Assembly (NCBI RefSeq): GCF_000176035.2
Contig: NC_015675.1
Location: 5,026,001-5,090,000, forward strand
Reading direction: 5' to 3'
Source: Mesorhizobium opportunistum WSM2075
Lineage (GTDB): Bacteria; Pseudomonadota; Alphaproteobacteria; Rhizobiales; Rhizobiaceae
DNA length: 64,000 nucleotides
In this document: in pieces, positions 9,416-19,849 of the stretch
Position numbering within the stretch: position 1 is the stretch's first letter
Layout: each line of letters begins with the position of its first letter
Program-made: the position numbers and the translations under genes
The notes under the pieces: generated by a model
Database searches by the model: none
Told to the model about the DNA's origin: nothing
Seen by the model: only the letters and a program-made list of their open reading frames with translations

Positions 9416-10033
9416 TCAAAGTCCCTCTTCCGCCGCCTCCGCCAGCCGCGCCGCGTAGCGGGCCATGGTGTCGATCTCGAGATTGACGCGGTCGCCGGCC
9501 TTGCGCTCGCCCCAGGTGGTCACGGTCAGCGAATGGTGGATCAGCAGCACGTCGAAGCGGGTCCCCTCGACCTTGTTGACGGTGAGCGAGGTGCCGTCGA
9601 GCGCGACGGAGCCTTTCGGCGCGATGAACTTCTCCAGATGGCGCGGCGCTTCCAGCGTAAAGCGCACCGCGTCGCCCTCATCCTTGCGCTCGACGATCTC
9701 GGCGGTGCCGTCGACATGGCCCGAAACGATGTGGCCGCCAAGTTCGTCGCCGATCTTCAGCGCCCGTTCGAGATTGACCTTGGTGCCGGATTTCCAGCCA
9801 GAGGCCGTGGTCAGCCGCAAGGCTTCCTCCCACGCTTCGACCTCGAACCAGCGGGCGTTCGAACCATGGTCAGGCAAAGCTGTGACCGTCAGGCAAACGC
9901 CGCCGCAGGAGATCGACGCGCCGATGGCGATGGTCGTGGGGTCATAGGCGGTGTCGATGCGCAAGCCGACGCCTTCGCTCAGCGACTTGATCGCCGCGAC
10001 GGTGCCGACATCAGTGACAATTCCGGTAAACAT
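9416..10033 (-). CDS. ribE: Riboflavin synthase alpha chain
   Basis: Last enzyme of riboflavin synthesis, dismutating two lumazine molecules to riboflavin (205 aa). The ATG at 10033 gives the canonical N-terminus MFTGIVTDVGTV; the frame stays open upstream through a tandem repeat, but no riboflavin synthase begins earlier. The two lumazine-binding repeats are visible: GASISCGGVCLTV in the first and GSVALDGTSLTVNKV in the second, joined by GGHIVSGHVDG. Upstream lies ribD, separated by three copies of a palindromic repeat; downstream lie the toxin-antitoxin genes. Confidence 0.96.
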   Translation of the reverse strand: MFTGIVTDVGTVAAIKSLSEGVGLRIDTAYDPTTIAIGASISCGGVCLTVTALPDHGSNARWFEVEAWEEALRLTTASGWKSGTKVNLERALKIGDELGGHIVSGHVDGTAEIVERKDEGDAVRFTLEAPRHLEKFIAPKGSVALDGTSLTVNKVEGTRFDVLLIHHSLTVTTWGERKAGDRVNLEIDTMARYAARLAEAAEEGL

Positions 10034-10054
10034 CGATGTTGTCTTCCTGTTTGG

Positions 10055-10220
10055 CATGATCTTGCCCGAAAACCGGGTGCCGCCTTTCGGGATCATGGTC
10101 TGTCCCGTTTTGACCATGACCTTGTCCGAAAACCGGGTCCCACCTTTCGGGATCATGGTCTATCCCGTTTGACCATGACCTTGTCCGAAAACCGGGTCCC
10201 ACTTTTCGGGATCATGGTCT
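10055..10220. repeat. Three tandem copies of a ~59-bp nested palindrome
   Basis: Copies begin near 10055, 10115 and 10174 (period 59-60 bp). Each unit has an outer arm pair GACCATGA / TCATGGTC and an inner pair CCGAAAA / TTTTCGG (or CCGAAAA / CTTTCGG) around CCGGGTCCCAC, so each can form a stem-loop. The block fills the ribD-ribE gap and reads open in the ribE frame. Similar single palindromes are, to my knowledge, scattered in mesorhizobial genomes. Confidence 0.85.
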
Positions 10221-11349
10221 AGAGATCTCTAATCCACTCGGCATAACCGTCTTCGCCGAAACGCATCTCGCGCAGCTTACGAAAGCCTGCCGGGATATGG
10301 TCACCGTCGATGGGCGATGCAATGCCGCCCTCGCCGATCGCTTCCGGTCCCTGGAACAGCACGATACGGTCGACCAGCCCGTCGGCCAGGAAGGCGCTCG
10401 CCACCCTGGCGCCGCCCTCGACCAGCACGCTTGCCATGCCGAGCGCCGCCAGATCCTCCAGCAGCTCCGGCAGTGCGACGCCGCCTTCATGGGTTTCCGT
10501 GCCGATGAAGCGCACGCCGGCGCGCTCGAGGGCCGCCCTGCGCTGCGGATCGGCCTGCAGGCAAGCGGCGACGTACAGCGGCACGCGATCCACGCCCGAA
10601 ACCAGTTTCGAAGCCTCTGGCAGCCTGATCTGCCGGTCGAGCACGATGCGCGCCGGCGAACGGTTCTCCAGCCCGGGCAAGCGAACCGTCAGCGCTGGGT
10701 CATCCTCAAGCGCCGTGCCGATGCCGACCAGGATGGCGTCAGCCTCGGCCCGCATCAGATAGACTTCGCGGCGGGCCATGTCGCCGGTGATCGCGACTTG
10801 GCCGGCGCCCTCCCTGCCGATCTTGCCGTCACTGGAAAGCGCAAGTTTCAGAATCACTTCCGGACGTTTTTTGAGTGATCGAATGAGATAGCCGGCCATC
10901 TGCTCGGCGGCTTGCGCCGCCAGTACCTTTTCGACTACCTCGATGCCGGCAGCCCGCAGAATAGCATAGCCCTTGCCGGAGACGCGCGGATCAGGATCGC
11001 TGGAGGCACCGACGACGCGCGCGACGCCGGCATTGACCAGCGCATTGGCGCAAGGCGGCGTGCGGCCGTGATGGGCGCAGGGTTCCAGGGTGACGTAAGC
11101 CGTGGCACCGCGCGCGAGTTCGCCCGCTTCGGCCAGCGCCTCGGTCTCGGCATGCGGCCGGCCGCCGACTGCCGTGACACCTGTGCCGACGATCATCGGC
11201 CCAGCACCGTCATCGCGCACGATCAGCGTGCCGACGGAAGGGTTGGTCGAGGTTCTGCCGGCATTCCTGCGCGACAGCCGTAGCGCAGCGGCCATGAAAC
11301 GGTGATCAAGGGCCGCTTGTGCGGCCTCGCCCTGTCGCGATCCTGCCAT
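10219..11349 (-). CDS. ribD: Bifunctional riboflavin biosynthesis deaminase/reductase
   Basis: Catalyses deamination and side-chain reduction in the riboflavin pathway (376 aa). The N-terminal cytidine-deaminase-like domain contains the zinc ligands HAETEAL (about residue 67) and PCAHHGRTPPCANAL (about 92); the C-terminal reductase domain starts near 160 with RPEVILKLALSSDGKI and ends with VLVEGGARVASAFL. The ATG at 11349 is two bases after the nrdR stop, so the two genes are surely cotranscribed. Confidence 0.97.
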   Translation of the reverse strand: MAGSRQGEAAQAALDHRFMAAALRLSRRNAGRTSTNPSVGTLIVRDDGAGPMIVGTGVTAVGGRPHAETEALAEAGELARGATAYVTLEPCAHHGRTPPCANALVNAGVARVVGASSDPDPRVSGKGYAILRAAGIEVVEKVLAAQAAEQMAGYLIRSLKKRPEVILKLALSSDGKIGREGAGQVAITGDMARREVYLMRAEADAILVGIGTALEDDPALTVRLPGLENRSPARIVLDRQIRLPEASKLVSGVDRVPLYVAACLQADPQRRAALERAGVRFIGTETHEGGVALPELLEDLAALGMASVLVEGGARVASAFLADGLVDRIVLFQGPEAIGEGGIASPIDGDHIPAGFRKLREMRFGEDGYAEWIRDL

Positions 11350-11351
11350 GC

Positions 11352-11831
11352 TCAGCCGGCTTCCTCTTCACTCTTGTCTTCGTCGCCCTTCAGTTCGCCC
11401 AGCAACTCGTGGAAATCCTTGGCCTCGCGGAAATTGCGGTAGACCGAGGCGAACCGCACATAGGCGACATCGTCGAGCGACTTCAGCGCCTCCATGACCA
11501 GGCGGCCGACCTCGCCCGAGGCCACTTCCGTCTCGCCGGAGCTTTCGAGCTGGCGCACGATGCCGGTCACCGCGCGGTCGATGCGCTCGGGATCGACATT
11601 GCGCTTGCGCACCGCGATCTCGACCGAGCGCAGCAGCTTGTCGCGGTCGAATGGCACTTTTCGCCCCGACTTCTTGACCACGACGAGGTCGCGCAGCTGC
11701 ACGCGCTCGAATGTGGTGAACCGGCCGCCGCAATCGGGGCAGACACGCCGCCTGCGGATCGCCGCGCCGTCCTCTGCGGGGCGCGAATCCTTCACCTGCG
11801 TATCTTCGGACTGGCAATAGGGACAGCGCAT
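11352..11831 (-). CDS. nrdR: Transcriptional repressor NrdR
   Basis: Zinc-ribbon/ATP-cone repressor of ribonucleotide reductase genes (159 aa). The N-terminus [18 protein letters not shown] and [14 protein letters not shown] supply the four zinc cysteines; the ATP-cone follows from about residue 49 ([17 protein letters not shown]). The C-terminal tail from residue 148 is acidic and charged. Position upstream of ribD and near glyA is the normal alphaproteobacterial arrangement. Confidence 0.97.
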   Translation of the reverse strand: MRCPYCQSEDTQVKDSRPAEDGAAIRRRRVCPDCGGRFTTFERVQLRDLVVVKKSGRKVPFDRDKLLRSVEIAVRKRNVDPERIDRAVTGIVRQLESSGETEVASGEVGRLVMEALKSLDDVAYVRFASVYRNFREAKDFHELLGELKGDEDKSEEEAG

Positions 11832-11988
11832 GGAGAGCCTTGGGTTCGCGAATCTGGTGAGGCGAAAGGCTTAGAGCCTTTCCGGCCGGGATTGAAGCAA
11901 TTCCGTGTCTTCGACGGCCTGCCGCATCAGAGATAGCGAGGCACGAGGAAGATTGCCAGCGGCGCCTATGCCGATCCGGTTGTCCGCG

Positions 11989-12570
11989 TCACGGCGCGAC
12001 GTCTTTGGTCGGGAAGCCGCAGGATGCACCAAGGCTGCGATAGGCCTTGGTAAAGCCGTCCATCGGGATGCTGGCGATAGCCTGCTTGCCGAAAGTCACG
12101 TCGAGCGAGGTGGCCTGGCGCATGGCACGCAGCAGCGCGAGACTGGTCTTGGGCTGATTGTCGACCGTCCAGGTCGGACGGCCATTGACCGCGTCGTTGG
12201 AATAGACAGTCGTCGAAACCTTGACGCCGGGATCGCCGAAAATCGCGGCGATCTTCTTGCCGGTCTGCAGGCTCCTGTTGTCGATGGTGATCATGACTGC
12301 CGGATAGGCATCCGGCGGCAGCGCATCGCCGTTCGAGATCGACAAGGTCAGCGTGCCCGAATTGCCACCCGCATCGTAGAACGCCGTCGAAGCCGCGCAG
12401 GTCTTGCGCGCATCCTGGCCGGTGTCGAGCGTATCGACCATGGTTGTCCACCGGCCGAACGTGCTGCTGGCAGGCATGTCGGGGGCCGGCTGGGTCTGCG
12501 CCAAGGCGGATCCGCAAGCAGCCAGCCAGCCCAGAGCGCCGAGTGAGGCAAGACGAAAATCGCGCATCAT
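11989..12570 (-). CDS. Secreted protein, possibly IalB-like
   Basis: Predicted exported protein of 193 aa. Of two adjacent ATGs (12570 and 12567) the first gives MMRDFRLASLGALGWLAACGSALAQ, a signal peptide with an ALA-Q cleavage site; GGAGAATTG stands just upstream. The mature part has a Trp near its start (FGRWTTMVD), a single Cys (RKTCAAST) and a terminal Cys (LGASCGF), the layout seen in invasion-associated locus B proteins, but similarity is too weak by eye to be sure. It lies between glyA and nrdR on the same strand; no catalytic motif is visible. Confidence 0.7.
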   Translation of the reverse strand: MMRDFRLASLGALGWLAACGSALAQTQPAPDMPASSTFGRWTTMVDTLDTGQDARKTCAASTAFYDAGGNSGTLTLSISNGDALPPDAYPAVMITIDNRSLQTGKKIAAIFGDPGVKVSTTVYSNDAVNGRPTWTVDNQPKTSLALLRAMRQATSLDVTFGKQAIASIPMDGFTKAYRSLGASCGFPTKDVAP

Positions 12571-12645
12571 CAATTCTCCAGTTTCATGCGCCACCCGATC
12601 AGGGGCGACGCGCTGCCGGCGGATAAAAGATGACGCTTCGCGTCT

Positions 12646-12706
12646 GGTCAATCGAGATAAGGGCCTTGTCAATCGAGGTAAGGATGGTCAATCGAGACAA
12701 GGATGG

Positions 12707-12723
<17 letters not shown>
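12646..12723. repeat. 19-bp tandem repeat derived from the glyA 3' end
   Basis: Units GGTCAATCGAGACAAGGAT-like occur at about 12646, 12667, 12686 and 12705, the last three spaced 19 bp. The unit at 12705-12723 contains the glyA stop codon and its last codons, so the array looks like repeated duplication of the gene's 3' terminus. The first unit is degenerate. Confidence 0.8.
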
Positions 12724-14020
<1,297 letters not shown>

Positions 14021-14195
14021 GGCCTGAAATCCTCCGGTTCGGGGGCAATTTGTTTATGCACATCGTCGGCCCAAAATCGTTGCACGCCTTTGGGCGACCT
14101 GCATTGCCGCGCCATTAACACAGTTGTTTTGGCCTCGCCACGTTTGCAGCGCGAAATTTGCTGGCCGTTTTGCGGCAGAGGCGGACCGGAACCGG

Positions 14196-15839
14196 CTATT
14201 TCCGCTCCTGCCGCCCCCTGAGCAAGGCTTCGGTGAGCGTGATCTCGGTAAACAACGCACGCGAGGTATGGTCGTTGATCTGGCCACTGCGGACCATGTT
14301 GCGTACGGCCGAGCGCTCGGCCTCGATGCCGGCAAGTCGCATTTCGAGCTCCACCCGCCCGGCCTCGCGCGCCTCGGCTCGGGCCTCATCGGCAGCGTCG
14401 GAAGCAGCGATGCGGCGTCGGTAGCCGGCGACGATGTTTTCGGCGGCGACAAGTCTGGCGCCGGGCACCTCGCCGTCGTCGTCGCTGCCGCTCGCCATGC
14501 TCTCGATGTGGGCAATTGCAGCGTTCGCCGCATTGACACGCGCCAAGCGCTCCTCCGCCGCGCCGGCATCTTCGCCCGGTTCGACCAGCCCGCGCGCGAT
14601 CACCGGCAGGGCAAGGCTAGCGATCACCAGCGAGCAAATGATGACGCCGGCGGCGAGGAATATGACAAGGTCGCGCGCGGGGAATGGCGTGCCGTCCTGC
14701 AAGGCCAGCGGCAGCGACAAGATGCCGGCCAGCGTGATCGCCCCGCGCACGCCCGCCACCGATCCGGCCAACCGCACGCGCAGGCCGAATGGCTCGGCCT
14801 CGCGCTTGCCGAGCCGCGCCGCGATACCCGCCGTGATGTCGCCGATCCAGATCCAGACGAAGCGAAGCGCGATCAGGCACAGCGTCAGCGCCAGCACGGT
14901 CAGCACTGGCTGGACGACGGGATAGTGGCCGGTGAGTTCCGCCGGCACCTTGCGGATGATTTCGGGAAGCTGCAGGCCGAGCACGATGAACAGCGCGCCG
15001 TTGAAGACGAAAGAAAACGTCGTCCACAGCGAGATGGTCTGCATGCGCGCCGAGACGCCAAGGAAGCGGAATATCCCGGTGCTCCCGGTCAAAAGGCCCG
15101 CGGTGACCGCGGCCAGGATACCCGAAGCCCCAAAATGCTCGGCCGCGAGATAGGCGACGAAGGGCAGCAGGATGGTTATCAGCACCTGCGCCTCGGCCGG
15201 CACGCCGCCAATGCGGTTCAAGAGTTGCAGCATCTTGGCGGCGACGAACAGTGCAGCCACCCCGGCCAGGATGCCGACCGCCACGGCATAGAGGAAACTT
15301 AGCGAGGCGGCGGCGAAGGAGAAACTGCCGGTCAATGCCGCCGCGACGGCGAAGCGGAACATCACCAAGCCCGACGCGTCGTTGAGCAGCGACTCGCCCT
15401 CCAGGATGTGCATCAGCCGCGCCGGCACCACGTTCCTGTCGACGATCGAGGAAACAGCCACCGCATCGGTTGGCGACAGCACCGCGGCGAGCGCGAAGGC
15501 CACGACCAACGGAATGCTCGGCACCAGCCAGTGCAAGGCATAACCGAAGCCGACAATGGTGAAGAAGACGAGGCCGATGGCGAGATCGAGTATCGGCCGG
15601 CGCAAAGCGATGAGTTCGCGCTTGGGCGCGCCAAAGGCGTCGCTGAACAGCAGCGGCGGAATGAACACCAGCAGGAACAGTTCCGGATCGATCTCGACAT
15701 GGATGCCGCGCACCGGCCAGGCAAGCGCGGCGCCTATGGCGATCTGCAGCACCGGCAGCGGCACCCGCACCAGGCGCACCAGCGCGCCGGAAACGGCGAC
15801 GAAGACGAGCACGACAAGGATGAAGATGGCGGTTTGCAT
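14196..15839 (-). CDS. CPA1-family Na+/H+ antiporter
   Basis: Monovalent cation/proton antiporter of 547 aa in the inner membrane. The ATG at 15839 (MQTAIFILVVLVFVAVSG) opens on the first transmembrane segment; earlier in-frame codons encode non-hydrophobic sequence. Conserved ion-site motifs are LSPTDAVAVSSI (about residue 133) and ESLLNDASGLVMF. About 370 residues hold 11-12 membrane spans; the remaining C-terminal part after residue 400 is charged and cytoplasmic, like the NhaP/YjcE group. No regulatory partner is next to it. Confidence 0.9.
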   Translation of the reverse strand: MQTAIFILVVLVFVAVSGALVRLVRVPLPVLQIAIGAALAWPVRGIHVEIDPELFLLVFIPPLLFSDAFGAPKRELIALRRPILDLAIGLVFFTIVGFGYALHWLVPSIPLVVAFALAAVLSPTDAVAVSSIVDRNVVPARLMHILEGESLLNDASGLVMFRFAVAAALTGSFSFAAASLSFLYAVAVGILAGVAALFVAAKMLQLLNRIGGVPAEAQVLITILLPFVAYLAAEHFGASGILAAVTAGLLTGSTGIFRFLGVSARMQTISLWTTFSFVFNGALFIVLGLQLPEIIRKVPAELTGHYPVVQPVLTVLALTLCLIALRFVWIWIGDITAGIAARLGKREAEPFGLRVRLAGSVAGVRGAITLAGILSLPLALQDGTPFPARDLVIFLAAGVIICSLVIASLALPVIARGLVEPGEDAGAAEERLARVNAANAAIAHIESMASGSDDDGEVPGARLVAAENIVAGYRRRIAASDAADEARAEAREAGRVELEMRLAGIEAERSAVRNMVRSGQINDHTSRALFTEITLTEALLRGRQERK

Positions 15840-16002
15840 TGCGCGATTCCGGCTGTCGGGAGACCATGCGCAATCGCCGGCGCCGCGTCCAGCCAGGCCG
15901 CGCCGGCACCAAGATGACCAAAGGCCATCCCCGAACTCGGCGTCATCAATCGTGCGCAAGCGGTGGCGAGGCTGGTCAATCAGCGGCTGCGCCCGCAAAC
16001 AG

Positions 16003-16027
16003 AAAAGCCGCCTCGAAGGCGGCTTTT
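16003..16027 (-). terminator. Rho-independent terminator downstream of the L,D-transpeptidase
   Basis: Perfect 11-bp stem AAAAGCCGCCT / AGGCGGCTTTT with a three-base loop, 20 bp beyond the stop codon at 16047. T runs on both sides allow function in either direction. Confidence 0.85.
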
Positions 16028-16046
16028 CGTCAAAATTATCAGGCGC

Positions 16047-17300
16047 TTAGAGCGAAGACGTGATCTGCAGTTCGCTGTTGCCGTCGAGCGCATAGACGTC
16101 GTCGCGGAACTGGACGACGCCGGGGCCGGTCGACCAGGCCGACAGATAGAGGAAGTGCACCGGGACCGGGTTGGTGACCTGGATCGGCGTGTTCTGTCCC
16201 GTCTTGATCGCCGCCTCGAAATGCTGGCGGTCCCAGCCGGGCGTGTCGCGCAGGATCCAGGTGACGAGGTCGCGCACGTTCTGGACGCGCACGCAGCCCG
16301 AGGAATCGAACCGCATCATCTTGCCGAACAGGCTCTGCTGCGGCGTATCGTGCATGTAGACGCCATCCGGGCTCGGGAAATTGATCTTCACCGACGCCAT
16401 GGCGTTTTCGGAACCGGGATCCTGCCGGAAACGGTACTTGGCGGCATCGTCGGTCGACCAGTCGACATTCATCGGATCGACTTCGCTGCCATCCGGCGCG
16501 AACAGGCGGATATGGCTGTTCTTCAGATAGTCGGGATCCTTCCGCATCAGCGGAATGATGTCCTTGCGCACGATCGAGACCGGCGCGTTCCAGTACGGAT
16601 TGACGATGATCTCGTTGATCTTGGAATTGACGATCGGTGTCTGGCGATCGATCTTGCCGACGATGGCCGTGTGGCGAAGCACGACGCGGTCGTTCTCGAC
16701 CGCTTCGATCTGCGCCGCCGGAATGTCGACCAGCACATAGCGGCTGCCGAGCGTGCCGGCCTTCTCCTTCAGCCGCTGCAGATTGGTCTGCAACTGACCG
16801 AGCCGGATTTGCGCCGAAACATTCATCGCCGCATAGGTGTATTTGCCCATAGAGCCGTCTGCCGGAAGACCGTGGCGCAACTGGAAGCGCTTGACCGCGG
16901 AGTCGACATAGGAATCGAAGGCCGTCGAAATGCCGGCGCTCTGCGACAGGTCGCCCGCAATCATCAGGCGCTTGCGCAGCGGGACGACGTCCGGGTCATC
17001 GACGCCGAGTTCCAGCTTCTTGGTCGCGGGAACATCTACCCAGCCGCCCTGACCGACAATGTTCTGGTATTGCGCCACCGCCTGTTCGGTGAATGCAACG
17101 GTCTGCGGACTGAAGATCGGCAATGTCGAGGCGACCTTGCCGCCTTCGCTGGCGCGGGCGTCGAACTGGTCATCCCAATTGCCGCGAGCCGAGGATTTCA
17201 GGATATCCCCGATCACATCCTGCGCACTCGCGCGGCCGGCCACCATGGCGGCGGCGAGCGCGGAGGCTCCAGAAAGGAAAAAACGGCGGCTGGTTCTCAT
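16047..17300 (-). CDS. L,D-transpeptidase (YkuD/YcbB type), LdtP-like
   Basis: Peptidoglycan cross-linking enzyme making 3-3 bonds (417 aa), exported. The ATG at 17300 gives MRTSRRFFLSGASALAAAM, with a twin-arginine-like RRFFLSG and an RASA-Q type cleavage site. A peptidoglycan-binding region lies near residues 145-195 (FQLRHGLPADGSMG), then the YkuD domain with active-site His in GVYMHDTPQQSLFG and Cys in DSSGCVRVQNVRD. In Liberibacter and Sinorhizobium the MarR regulator LdtR lies beside such a gene and controls it; here LdtR is 2.5 kb upstream on the same strand. A strong terminator follows. Confidence 0.92.
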   Translation of the reverse strand: MRTSRRFFLSGASALAAAMVAGRASAQDVIGDILKSSARGNWDDQFDARASEGGKVASTLPIFSPQTVAFTEQAVAQYQNIVGQGGWVDVPATKKLELGVDDPDVVPLRKRLMIAGDLSQSAGISTAFDSYVDSAVKRFQLRHGLPADGSMGKYTYAAMNVSAQIRLGQLQTNLQRLKEKAGTLGSRYVLVDIPAAQIEAVENDRVVLRHTAIVGKIDRQTPIVNSKINEIIVNPYWNAPVSIVRKDIIPLMRKDPDYLKNSHIRLFAPDGSEVDPMNVDWSTDDAAKYRFRQDPGSENAMASVKINFPSPDGVYMHDTPQQSLFGKMMRFDSSGCVRVQNVRDLVTWILRDTPGWDRQHFEAAIKTGQNTPIQVTNPVPVHFLYLSAWSTGPGVVQFRDDVYALDGNSELQITSSL

Positions 17301-17976
17301 GGACGTTCCAGACATTCTTGCTGTGTTCGATCTCGCTCGGTTTGCTCTCAACGGGCGATTGAGCCCGCAGTCTAGGGTTGGCAATGTTAAGAATTAGCCA
17401 ACCATGACCTGCATCGCATAGGCGTCAAATGCGCTGTCGCGATGCGGGTTCAAGTGAGCGCAAGCGCTGGCCGGCAGCATCACCCGCATCCTCGCTTCCA
17501 CCGCGATTATGGCGGCAACGTGGCCTTGGGCTCAAATCGAGCCTGCCGGTGCAGCGAAATGAAAGGTGCGTGCTTTTCCGGTACCGAACCGTTGTTGTCT
17601 GCCCCGAGATCGACCAGCAATCCGCCAACCGTCAAAGACGCACTCGGATAGGCTGGCAGCCCTAACGGCAGCAGTCCTAAGAGATTGTCAGAGATTGACG
17701 CCTATCTCACTACACCATCTGCAACAGGGCGCCCCTCAGATAAGGCTAACAGGCAAACGAACCTTTGCGGCAGGTTCCCGATCGCCCGCGGTCTTCACGA
17801 GCTAAGCAGCCGAGGAAGACGGCGGCATCCACTACCTAACGGGCCTTGCAGATTTTGGCGAGAAATTCTGCTGGCTGAAAAAATGAAACACGATCTAGCC
17901 AATCTGCAACAGAATAGATCGATCCCGTGTGGCAAACCTCGTACCTACCGAATAGTGAACATACAAACTATAGTGA
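17301..17976. other. 676 bp without a supportable gene
   Basis: Upstream region of the L,D-transpeptidase and downstream region of the small-protein gene. Short open frames occur on the plus strand (for example 17442-17651) but have no ribosome binding site or recognisable protein. Base composition falls from high GC to AT-richer DNA going toward 18 kb, so the boundary of an insert probably lies in here. Confidence 0.5.
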
Positions 17977-18345
17977 TCATTTATCGTAGTGAGGGCACCG
18001 TTTAGGGTCCGTGCTGGGTATCTGAGGGTCTCCAACTATGCTCTTGGCAAACACATCAGTCCTGTGAGCGTTCTTTTCAGCCAAAAGCTTCTTTCCCAAA
18101 TTAATTGCCGACGGACTGAAAGAGATAGAATTCTCCTTGTCCAATTTCGACTCCTTTATAAATCTGCTTAAGACTTTATGCTTGTCCAGCGCGCGAACAA
18201 ACCGCAGTGCGTGCGCCGAGGTGAACGTCATCGGCGTGGACGATTGTGAAAATTCATCCGCCTCAGACATCACATTGTTCCGAGTTACCGCAGGCTTCCG
18301 CTTTACAGTCGTCTTCTCCGATTTTATCTTTGAACTGTTACTCAT
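17977..18345 (-). CDS. Small hydrophilic protein of unknown function
   Basis: 122 aa, not recognised. The ATG at 18345 follows an unusually good ribosome binding site (GAGGAGGG), which overlaps the end of the upstream lipoprotein gene, so the two are probably translated together. The N-terminal 30 residues are basic (KIKSEKTTVKRKPAV), with no signal peptide or membrane segment; the middle (HALRFVRALDKHKVLSRFIKES) may be helical. Composition is less GC-rich than the flanking core genes, which suggests acquired DNA. Confidence 0.62.
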   Translation of the reverse strand: MSNSSKIKSEKTTVKRKPAVTRNNVMSEADEFSQSSTPMTFTSAHALRFVRALDKHKVLSRFIKESKLDKENSISFSPSAINLGKKLLAEKNAHRTDVFAKSIVGDPQIPSTDPKRCPHYDK

Positions 18346-18355
18346 TCATCCCTCC

Positions 18356-19306
18356 TCAATTCAACACTATAGCCCTTGATAGCAACTGATCTTGCTTGGC
18401 CTGATCGATGACACGATACGCACGTCTCATCGTCGCGTCTCCGCTTCCAGATATATATTTACCTACAAATTCCTTCACATCCGCCGACCCTTTTCCACCA
18501 ACCGGAAGTGAGAATCCTATTATCACCTTGTGTTTATCCGTGCGGGTTATCGATCCAATATAAGACACATCCGTCAAACCGCTCGCTCCCGCGAGCGTAA
18601 TCTTCGGATTTATATTGCCCGTTACGACTGTCTCGAAATCCAGACTGTCGGCCTCAGTTTCCGGGCCGGATGTCGATCCATCCTTTCCAGCCAGGCTGTT
18701 GAAAATAGAATTGTCGACAAAATCGGAAATCTGTTCATCCATACCTATTTTCCCAGTGATAGGATAAAGGTAATTCGCCTCCTTCAGCTCGTTGTCGCAA
18801 TAATTGTTGCCGACATCCGTGTAGAGGCTAGCAAAAGTATCGGCCGCCGTGAGAGTCCTTATATTATTCCGTGAGAGATTCATTCCAGCGCCTATACCTA
18901 ATGTATTCTTTGCTCCGGAGTGCAATGTATCTAGGAAATTCATTCCGAAAGTGTTATTGCTTGCAACGGTCATGTCGAACGTAAATGCGTAGGCGACGAC
19001 CGTTTGAGCAAACAACCCGATAGCGTAAACGGTATCAGGCTTGAGTCCGTCGTAAATTATTTTTCTGGGGTCTTTTTTGTCTCGAATGTCCTGAGCCACT
19101 CGAATGGCCGCAGGATCCCCGTGCTTGCCACGATCCTCAAGCCACGCGATCAGCTGATGTTTTATGGCCTCTCGCGTTTCACATCTGATGTGACGAACAA
19201 TATCCGACGTATTATATTTAGTTACGTCTTGCGGTAATGGCCTTATGCCGCATCCCTCAAGGCATATAGAGACCGCCGACACGGTCAGCATGCAAATCTT
19301 GTGCAC
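18356..19306 (-). CDS. Predicted lipoprotein of unknown function
   Basis: 316 aa. A GTG at 19306 preceded by GGAGGGGG at ideal distance is chosen; it gives MHKICMLTVSAVSICLEGCG, a lipoprotein signal with lipobox LEGC. The protein contains a hydrophobic stretch around VYAIGLFAQTVVAYAFTFDMTVA and a Gly/Ser-rich region DGSTSGPETEADS. No enzymatic motif is visible and I do not recognise the family. AT-richer than its neighbours and coupled to the 122-aa gene downstream; the pair sits between ldtR and the L,D-transpeptidase gene, so an envelope role is possible but unproven. Confidence 0.72.
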   Translation of the reverse strand: MHKICMLTVSAVSICLEGCGIRPLPQDVTKYNTSDIVRHIRCETREAIKHQLIAWLEDRGKHGDPAAIRVAQDIRDKKDPRKIIYDGLKPDTVYAIGLFAQTVVAYAFTFDMTVASNNTFGMNFLDTLHSGAKNTLGIGAGMNLSRNNIRTLTAADTFASLYTDVGNNYCDNELKEANYLYPITGKIGMDEQISDFVDNSIFNSLAGKDGSTSGPETEADSLDFETVVTGNINPKITLAGASGLTDVSYIGSITRTDKHKVIIGFSLPVGGKGSADVKEFVGKYISGSGDATMRRAYRVIDQAKQDQLLSRAIVLN

Positions 19307-19849
19307 GTATCCCCCTCCGCGCCAGTTCTCATTTTTTGTTCTGGCGACCCCTCTTCGCATTCCTTCACATTTTATTTTTCATTTCAAGTATCTCCTTGTC
19401 GCCGATCTGGTATCCGCCGGCCGGCACCGAAGACATTTCGATCAATGGATTCTTCGAGATGACTTTAATCCCAATCAACAAGCGGCTGCGTAATTTCGGT
19501 TTTCACGGTTGGCGGACGGGGTTGCATCACCAGCGGCAATACTTCGGTAAAATTTTCGTGATGGGACCGATATCTGCCGCGACACAACACGTATGTGCCT
19601 AAGCCGCGCCAGAGCTTGAAAAGTTCTGCTGGAGCCGCTCGGTCGCCCGGCTGTTCCAGGACTCACCGAGGCACTGCAATCGCCACTCCCCAGTGCCCCG
19701 AGAAGCTCTGCCGACTGATGCCGTAACCCGACATGCCTGCCAAAACCCCACAAGAAAATGGACCGGTGCTTTCGGCACCGGTCCTGACTGAAGGTCGCTC
19801 TTGCGGCCGCGCTTCTTTGGCGCGGGCCAAATCCGATGCGACGGACGCC
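19307..19849. other. 543 bp without a supportable gene
   Basis: Between the lipoprotein start and the ldtR stop. The part near 19310-19470 is AT-rich and would hold the lipoprotein promoter; the part from about 19600 returns to higher GC. A minus-strand frame at 19475-19753 lacks a ribosome binding site and looks like a chance frame or decayed remnant. The ldtR terminator is inside at 19761-19783. Confidence 0.5.
19761..19783 (-). terminator. Terminator downstream of ldtR
   Basis: Stem GACCGGTGC / GCACCGGTC, nine pairs with a five-base loop, followed on the minus strand by CATTTTCTT. Located 67 bp past the ldtR stop. Confidence 0.7.

Noticed and set aside
11832..11988. FMN riboswitch before nrdR/ribD
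   Set aside because: No six-stem junction pattern or conserved RFN boxes could be found here or before ribE and ribH.
17442..17651. Short plus-strand frames upstream of the L,D-transpeptidase
   Set aside because: No start signal and no homologous-looking sequence; chance frames.
19475..19753. 92-codon frame between the lipoprotein and ldtR
   Set aside because: No ribosome binding site, no recognisable sequence, overlaps the ldtR terminator; kept only as part of the non-coding interval.
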